From: Sphingobium sp.
Lineage (GTDB): Bacteria > Pseudomonadota > Alphaproteobacteria > Sphingomonadales > Sphingomonadaceae
Reading direction: 5' to 3'
Length of the DNA: 36,029 nucleotides
Assembly: GCA_003248935.1 (NCBI GenBank)
Contig: QFQF01000023.1
Span: 1-36,029, forward strand
This document shows, in pieces, positions 31,233 to 36,029 of this stretch (the stretch's first letter is position 1; each line of letters opens with the position of its first letter). The position numbers and the translations under genes were made by a program. The notes below the pieces were generated by a model that had not been told where the DNA came from, ran no database searches, and was given only the letters and a program-made list of their open reading frames with translations.

Positions 31233-32699
31233 ATGACACAAACCATAGTTGACACTGCATCAATAGCCGTCCCTCCTCCCCGTGGAGCCGAGCCCGTTGC
31301 GTTGCCGCGCACGCTCAGCACATTCAGGCTAGCCGTATTTGTCATTGCTGCGGTCGCGCCTCTAGCCTGCGTGATCGGTGTTTTGCCGGTTGCGCTTGTG
31401 TTCGGCAGCGGGACTGCCCTGCCGCTGGCCTTCGTCATCGCCACGGTGGTTACAGCGCTATTCGCTGTAGGCTATTCGGCGATCAGCCGCGAGGTTTTGG
31501 TGGGTGGCGCCTTCTATGCCTATATCGCGCGCGGTCTGGGATCAGTGGTGGGTATGGGCGCGGCGTGCGTGGCCGTGGTTTCCTACACGATGTTTGTGCC
31601 TGGCGGCTTCAGTTACCTGGGTTTTATCATGCATACCACGGTGCAGACTTTGCTGGGCTATGACTTGCACTGGGTAACCTATTCCTTGGCAGCTTGGGTC
31701 ATCGTCGGCTTATTCGGTCTGCGCAAGATTGATTTCAGCGCTCGCGCCGTGCTGATCGTAATCCTTATCGAATTCATTCTCCTGCTGTTCTTCGATGCCG
31801 CCCTTGTCGACAAGCTCGGCACAAGCGCATTTCCAATACAGTCATTGGATATCGGTGGCCTCGCCAGTGGTGCGCCGGGCGTCGCGATCCTGCTCGCCTT
31901 TACATGCTACTTCGGAATCGAATCCGCGGCACTTTTTTCGGAGGAGGCCAAGTCTCCACAAAAGTCTGTTGCGCGGGCGACCTATCTCGCGATCGGCGCC
32001 ATTGGTGTCTTCTATTTCGTGACGTCGTGGATCACCGTTGGCGGGGTGGGACCTGATAACATCAAGGGCATACCGGAGTCCGACGTCGGCCTCATCTACT
32101 TCAAGCTCAGCGACAAATTCATCAGCGGCGGATTCACCACGATCATGCAGGTCGCGGTCATCACCAGCATGTTCGCTACCGTATTGTCGATGCACAACGT
32201 GGCTGCCCGCTACATGTTTGTGCTTGGCCGCCAAGGTTGCCTTCCGCTCGTGCTCGGCCGTGCGCATCCCGTTCATGGTTCACCGACCATGGCCAGTCTG
32301 ACCGTATCGGGCATCTCGCTCATAGTCATCGTTGGAGCCGCATATCTTGGCCTGCACCCGATGCTGGGACTTGGACTGGTGGCGCTCGGCTTCGCCGCGG
32401 CTGGGGTCATGTTCATGCAGGCGCTGACCAGCCTTGCGGTCATCTCCTACTTCCGGGACCATCCGCAACGTAAGCTCTGGCAGCACGTGATCGCACCCGC
32501 ACTGGCGTTTATCGGCCTGCTGGGCGCGCTATACTTTGCCTTTGAAAACTTCGAGTATCTCAGCGGGAGCAGCAACCCTGTCGTTAATCGGATCCCTATC
32601 GGTATTCCGGTGGCGATGGTTGTCGGCATCGGCTTCGCGCTCTGGCTTCGTCGCTATCGGCCATCGCGTTTCGCAGCCATTCTTCAGGACCATCCCTGA
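31233..32699 (+). CDS. APC-superfamily permease
   Basis: A 488-residue inner-membrane permease of the amino acid/polyamine/organocation type, with about 12 hydrophobic segments. The N-terminal RLAVFVIAAVAPL and GGAFYAYIARGLG, and FTCYFGIESAALFSEEAK in TM6, are family hallmarks. GGGAG lies 7 bases upstream of the ATG at 31233; the longer frame to 31146 adds unlike residues. It directly follows the terminator of the catabolic operon. APC permeases carry amines and amino acids, so import of a basic intermediate such as 6-hydroxypseudooxynicotine, or of nicotine or methylamine, is plausible but unproven. Confidence 0.9.
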   Translation: MTQTIVDTASIAVPPPRGAEPVALPRTLSTFRLAVFVIAAVAPLACVIGVLPVALVFGSGTALPLAFVIATVVTALFAVGYSAISREVLVGGAFYAYIARGLGSVVGMGAACVAVVSYTMFVPGGFSYLGFIMHTTVQTLLGYDLHWVTYSLAAWVIVGLFGLRKIDFSARAVLIVILIEFILLLFFDAALVDKLGTSAFPIQSLDIGGLASGAPGVAILLAFTCYFGIESAALFSEEAKSPQKSVARATYLAIGAIGVFYFVTSWITVGGVGPDNIKGIPESDVGLIYFKLSDKFISGGFTTIMQVAVITSMFATVLSMHNVAARYMFVLGRQGCLPLVLGRAHPVHGSPTMASLTVSGISLIVIVGAAYLGLHPMLGLGLVALGFAAAGVMFMQALTSLAVISYFRDHPQRKLWQHVIAPALAFIGLLGALYFAFENFEYLSGSSNPVVNRIPIGIPVAMVVGIGFALWLRRYRPSRFAAILQDHP

Positions 32700-32879
32700 A
32701 GCGTCCTGGTGTGGAAAGATACGGGCGCGTGGCCCGATAGGCCGATAAATATTCGATTGATGAATTATTCTTGTTGGCCTCGTGGCCTGTGATAAGCTCC
32801 CCGCCTGCGGTCCTTTTGCATCGAGGGCATCATCGAACGACCTCACCCTGCGAGCAGGCTGTCATCAGGAGATTAGAGA

Positions 32880-34061
32880 GTGAAGAGCGGACTTGGTGCA
32901 CACCCTCGAATTACGTTGGCGATAGCGTGTACCCTCTATGGTCTATCACTCGTTCTGATCGATGTGGCGCCATTTTTTGTGGGCATGTACAACGACACGC
33001 TGCGTATCAGCCTAAGCCAGGCGGGCTTTGTTCAAACCATCGACCAGGCCGGCGGCGTCGTGGGAGCCGTACTCGGCTTCATCTTGATGCCACGCGCGCC
33101 GTGGCGGTTGCTTATATTGGGCGCTTCCCTGGCGGCAACCGTCGCCAACGCGCTGACCGGCATGGCGGACAGTTACTTACTGCTCTGCTCGGTGCGGTTC
33201 GCATCAGGATTGAGCGTGGTGCTTTTGACGACCGTGTGCGCATGCATCATGGCTCGAGCGACCGTTCCGGATCGCGCGTTCGGCGCCGGAATGGCCATCT
33301 CCCTGTTGCTGTCGGCCGCCGCAATCTGGCTGCTTGACGCCTTGCGTGAGTATATCGGCTACGGCGCCGCTCTTTCATCGGGCGCGCTCTGGCTGGGTGC
33401 CGCGGTGTTTCTATCGCTGCTGCTTCCCGCCGGCCTGCGCGGTGGCACGGTTGATCTGGGGAGCCGTGATGGAGAAGGCACCCGGCTTGGCGCCATAGCG
33501 TTCGGAAAGATCGCGTTGGTGGGCTTGCTACTGTTCGCCGTGGGGGCAAACGTGGTTTCCGGATTTACGGAACGGGTCGGCCTCGCCAATGGCCTTAATC
33601 CGGCCCAGGTCGCGAATGCCGCCGCGTTCAGCTACATCTTGTCGATAGTGGCCGTCCTGATCCCGACTGCTGTCGGCGTGATCGGAGGCCGACTCAAGTG
33701 GATCGCCTTTACTACCCTGTTATTCTTCGGCGCGATTTGGGCGCTGTACGAGTCGACGACAACTTTCTCCTACACGATAGCATTCGCAGCATACCTATCC
33801 GCCTGGGGTTTGGGCCTGACCTATTATATGTCACTCGTTGCGGACAATGATCCAGATGAAAAGTTCACCCGCATGATCTATATCATCAACGTAGCTGCGC
33901 AGGCCATAGGCCCTGCCATCGGTGCGATGTTGGTCGCGAAAGGTTCGCTGAGCATCGTCCTTCTTGCCGCGCCCTTCCCCGCCGCAGCTGCCCTTGTGAT
34001 AATTGCGGTATATGCAGCCCGAAGGCCCCACGAAGCGGCGCGGGTGCCTGCTGCCTCCTGA
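32880..34061 (+). CDS. MFS transporter
   Basis: A 393-residue major-facilitator-type transporter with about 12 hydrophobic segments in two halves and a cytoplasmic loop near the middle (GGTVDLGSRDGEGTRLG). The start is GTG at 32880 with AGGAG 8 bases upstream, giving MKSGLGAHPRIT and then TM1. The motif A region between TM2 and TM3 is weakly conserved. The substrate is unknown. It lies between the APC permease and a DAO-type enzyme, all on the plus strand, and may act in uptake or export for the same catabolism. Confidence 0.86.
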   Translation: MKSGLGAHPRITLAIACTLYGLSLVLIDVAPFFVGMYNDTLRISLSQAGFVQTIDQAGGVVGAVLGFILMPRAPWRLLILGASLAATVANALTGMADSYLLLCSVRFASGLSVVLLTTVCACIMARATVPDRAFGAGMAISLLLSAAAIWLLDALREYIGYGAALSSGALWLGAAVFLSLLLPAGLRGGTVDLGSRDGEGTRLGAIAFGKIALVGLLLFAVGANVVSGFTERVGLANGLNPAQVANAAAFSYILSIVAVLIPTAVGVIGGRLKWIAFTTLLFFGAIWALYESTTTFSYTIAFAAYLSAWGLGLTYYMSLVADNDPDEKFTRMIYIINVAAQAIGPAIGAMLVAKGSLSIVLLAAPFPAAAALVIIAVYAARRPHEAARVPAAS

Positions 34062-34205
34062 ACCATGGCTTGCGTCGCCACTTCAGGGTGGCGCGTTTGT
34101 AAAGCGATCGGTCGGGTCGGACCGGATGTCAGGATTTGAAGCCCTCATAGCGCTGCGCCAAGGACGATGCGATGTCGGCCTGGCTTAATAGTTGGAGTTG
34201 GTAGG

Positions 34206-35663
34206 ATGCACAATCAAACTCCCGGGCCTGGCCATGATGTGCCGTACCCGGCGTCGGGCACGAACGAGCGAGCAAAGCCCTCGTCGCCCCCGCACGCAGG
34301 CAAGTCCTTCTGGATTCGGGATTATGGAAATTACACCGCGAATCCGGACCTGGCTGCCGATCTGCGATGCGACATTCTCGTAATAGGCGGCGGCATCGCC
34401 GGACTTTCATCGGCCTGGCACTGTGCGAAGGACGGTCTGGGCTCGGTGGTCGTGATCGAAAGCGAAATCATCGGTTTCGGCGCCAGCGGACGAGCCGCTG
34501 GCTGGCTCATGCCACAGTTTGGCATGAGCCAGTTGGCCATACACAAGAAATACGGGGTGGAACGATCTGCGGCGGCCTTTGCATATTGTCGTCGCGCGAC
34601 CGCTTACACTCGCCAGATTATCGAACAAAATGGTCTGGACAGTGATTATCGTGCTCCTGGACTGATGCGTGTCGCTTTTGATGATCGATGGATCGATGAT
34701 CTCCACGATCTGTACTCCGCTCACCAAAAGGTGGGCGTTGATACGATATCCTGGCTTGATGCCCGTCAGGTGCAGGCTAGTTACAACGGAAATACCCACT
34801 TTAAGGCTGCAATCGCAGACACTGATCTAGGTCTGCTGAATCCCTGCAAACAAGTGCGTGAACTAAAGCGCATTGCGGAGGCAGCAGGGGTTACGGTGTA
34901 TGAAAACACGCCAGCGACTCATCTGGAGCGGACGCCCAGCGGGGTGCGAGTGTCGACGCCGGGGGGAAGAATCTTTGCGAGCAAGGTCGTACTGGCGACC
35001 AATGCATTCACGCACCAGCTACAAGGTCCACTCGGCAGGGAACTCGACCGGTATCAAGCTCCGGTATTCGCGCGCGGCGCGGTGACCGAGCGCTTGTCCG
35101 ACGAGCAATGGGCGTCGATTGGCTGGAAACAGGGCAACGCGATTGAAAGCTCACTCGATCTGTTCCACTATATGGCACCCACTGCGGACAAGCGCATCCA
35201 GTTCTACTTCATCTATTATGGCGGCCATCCGACGCGAACCGAGATGGAGCCAACCGTCGATGCCAAGGGGGGCCAGGTGTCGCTTGCTCACTTGAAGGCT
35301 ATCTTTCCTGCGCTAAAAGATGTCAGGCTGGCACATAACTGGGGTGGACACATGTCGGGGACGCGCGACCTGGTGCCTCACCTCACGAATGTCGGTGACG
35401 AGCGCGTGATCTATATCGGCGGGTGCTGGGGCCATGGGCTCGCCATCAGCCATTTACATGGTCAGACTGTCGCAGACATGCTCGCCGGTCGCCGTAGTGA
35501 TCTAACCGATTTTTGGATCGTCAACCGCAAGCCGCAGAGGTGGCCCGCTTGGCCGCTTGATTATCTCGGGAAGCAAGCGGCTTGGTCACTCATGAAGCGA
35601 AAGGTACGCAAGCAGCTTCGTGGTTCCATTTTCGATGATCCGGAGGGCGGTTTTCTAGAATGA
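34206..35663 (+). CDS. FAD-dependent oxidoreductase of the DAO family (gamma-glutamylputrescine-oxidase-like)
   Basis: A 485-residue flavoprotein. After a roughly 40-residue Pro/Ser-rich lead come SFWIRDYGNYT, the dinucleotide motif ILVIGGGIAGLSSAWHCA and the GFGASGRAAGW segment near FAD, all typical of PuuB/OrdL-like amine oxidases. The C-terminal part has IGGCWGHGLAISHLHG. The start at 34206 is supported by GGAG 8 bases upstream; the longer frame to 34167 is rejected. No signal peptide is seen. A role in oxidising an N-methylated or amine product is suggested by context only. It is the second DAO-family gene in the window and differs clearly from the one at 24775. Confidence 0.87.
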   Translation: MHNQTPGPGHDVPYPASGTNERAKPSSPPHAGKSFWIRDYGNYTANPDLAADLRCDILVIGGGIAGLSSAWHCAKDGLGSVVVIESEIIGFGASGRAAGWLMPQFGMSQLAIHKKYGVERSAAAFAYCRRATAYTRQIIEQNGLDSDYRAPGLMRVAFDDRWIDDLHDLYSAHQKVGVDTISWLDARQVQASYNGNTHFKAAIADTDLGLLNPCKQVRELKRIAEAAGVTVYENTPATHLERTPSGVRVSTPGGRIFASKVVLATNAFTHQLQGPLGRELDRYQAPVFARGAVTERLSDEQWASIGWKQGNAIESSLDLFHYMAPTADKRIQFYFIYYGGHPTRTEMEPTVDAKGGQVSLAHLKAIFPALKDVRLAHNWGGHMSGTRDLVPHLTNVGDERVIYIGGCWGHGLAISHLHGQTVADMLAGRRSDLTDFWIVNRKPQRWPAWPLDYLGKQAAWSLMKRKVRKQLRGSIFDDPEGGFLE

Positions 35664-36029
35664 AAATCACCGGGCGACCCCCGCGTACGAAGGCAGTCGA
35701 AGATCATCACACTGGACGCCCACTTCGCCTACCATCTTGATCCATAGCTGCTCCTCGAAGCTTCGTGGATCGAAATCTCAGTTCGTGGATATTCTCGCAA
35801 GATCATTCTTATGTGTCCTGTCAATAATAATGAGTGAAATATTCCATGAAAGGTCAAGTTATAATTGATGAATCTGTTGTTCGAGATATGGAACGACTTC
35901 TTACTGGTCAAACAGACGAAGCGTTGAATTAGGCGTCACCTCAAGGTTTGTGCGCCAGACAACGATTTGGCAGACATAATGCGAACATCGGCTAATTAGC
36001 GAGCTTGAGGCGCGACATGGGATCGTTGA
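35664..36029. other. Right-end spacer, no gene recognised
   Basis: Low-GC sequence without a convincing gene. An ATG at 35660 overlapping the upstream stop opens a frame of under 30 codons with a GRPPRTK stretch; it is too short to call. The catabolic island may end here or continue beyond the window. Confidence 0.5.

Noticed and set aside
35660..35745. Tiny frame with GRPPRTK considered as the start of a regulator or terminase gene
   Set aside because: Under 30 codons, poor ribosome binding site, no continuation in other frames.

Overview
The window looks like a sphingomonad (alphaproteobacterial) accessory region. The reasons are GC-rich coding sequence, a TonB-dependent receptor of the sphingomonad catabolic type, IS66 elements, Tat- and lipobox-bearing oxidoreductases, and a gene set that reads as a complete nicotine catabolic island. 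No database could be searched. The organism and all gene symbols rest on protein motifs and remembered families; the ndp names follow the nicotine cluster described in Sphingomonas melonis as I recall it.

Layout. Positions 1-3349 are nested insertion sequences: an IS66 element running off the left edge (tnpC, tnpB, tnpA), abutting the remnant of a second IS66 (tnpA and tnpB only) that truncates an NmrA-like gene. 3741-6026 (minus) is a TonB-dependent receptor with a strong terminator. 6960-7325 (minus) is a small exported EF-hand protein. 7609-10354 (plus) is a two-subunit molybdenum hydroxylase (2Fe-2S subunit plus Tat-exported large subunit). 10709-16097 (minus) is a tightly coupled operon: maleate isomerase, N-formylmaleamate deformylase, 2,5-dihydroxypyridine dioxygenase, maleamate amidase, FAD monooxygenase and an extra alpha/beta hydrolase. 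Then come a degraded AraC regulator, a SnoaL-like protein, a PhyH dioxygenase (17978-18853), a trimethylamine-dehydrogenase-like flavoprotein (19145-21169), a TetR regulator (minus) and a remnant of a second maleate isomerase gene. 23119-30928 (plus) is an eight-gene operon: ornithine-cyclodeaminase-like protein, Rid-family protein, DAO-type flavoprotein, aldehyde dehydrogenase, Tat-exported amine oxidase, lipoprotein cytochrome c, flavin-reductase-like protein and a secreted SnoaL-like protein, closed by a terminator. An APC permease, an MFS permease and a second DAO-type flavoprotein follow.

How it works together (inference). The enzymes match the variant pyridine/pyrrolidine (VPP) route: nicotine to 6-hydroxynicotine (molybdenum hydroxylase), to 6-hydroxypseudooxynicotine (amine oxidase), to 6-hydroxy-3-succinoyl-semialdehyde-pyridine plus methylamine (TMADH-like enzyme), to 6-hydroxy-3-succinoylpyridine (aldehyde dehydrogenase), to 2,5-dihydroxypyridine (FAD monooxygenase), then N-formylmaleamate, maleamate, maleate and fumarate. 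Signal peptides suggest the first two steps are on the periplasmic side, feeding electrons to the lipoprotein cytochrome c, and that a hydroxylated intermediate is imported for the cytoplasmic steps.

The parts least explained by the known pathway are the OCD-like/Rid/DAO block, in which the first two members lack canonical catalytic residues, the PhyH dioxygenase, the two SnoaL-like proteins, the extra hydrolase, the duplicated maleate isomerase head with its own promoter, and a pair of about 100-bp palindromic repeats bracketing the lower-pathway operon.
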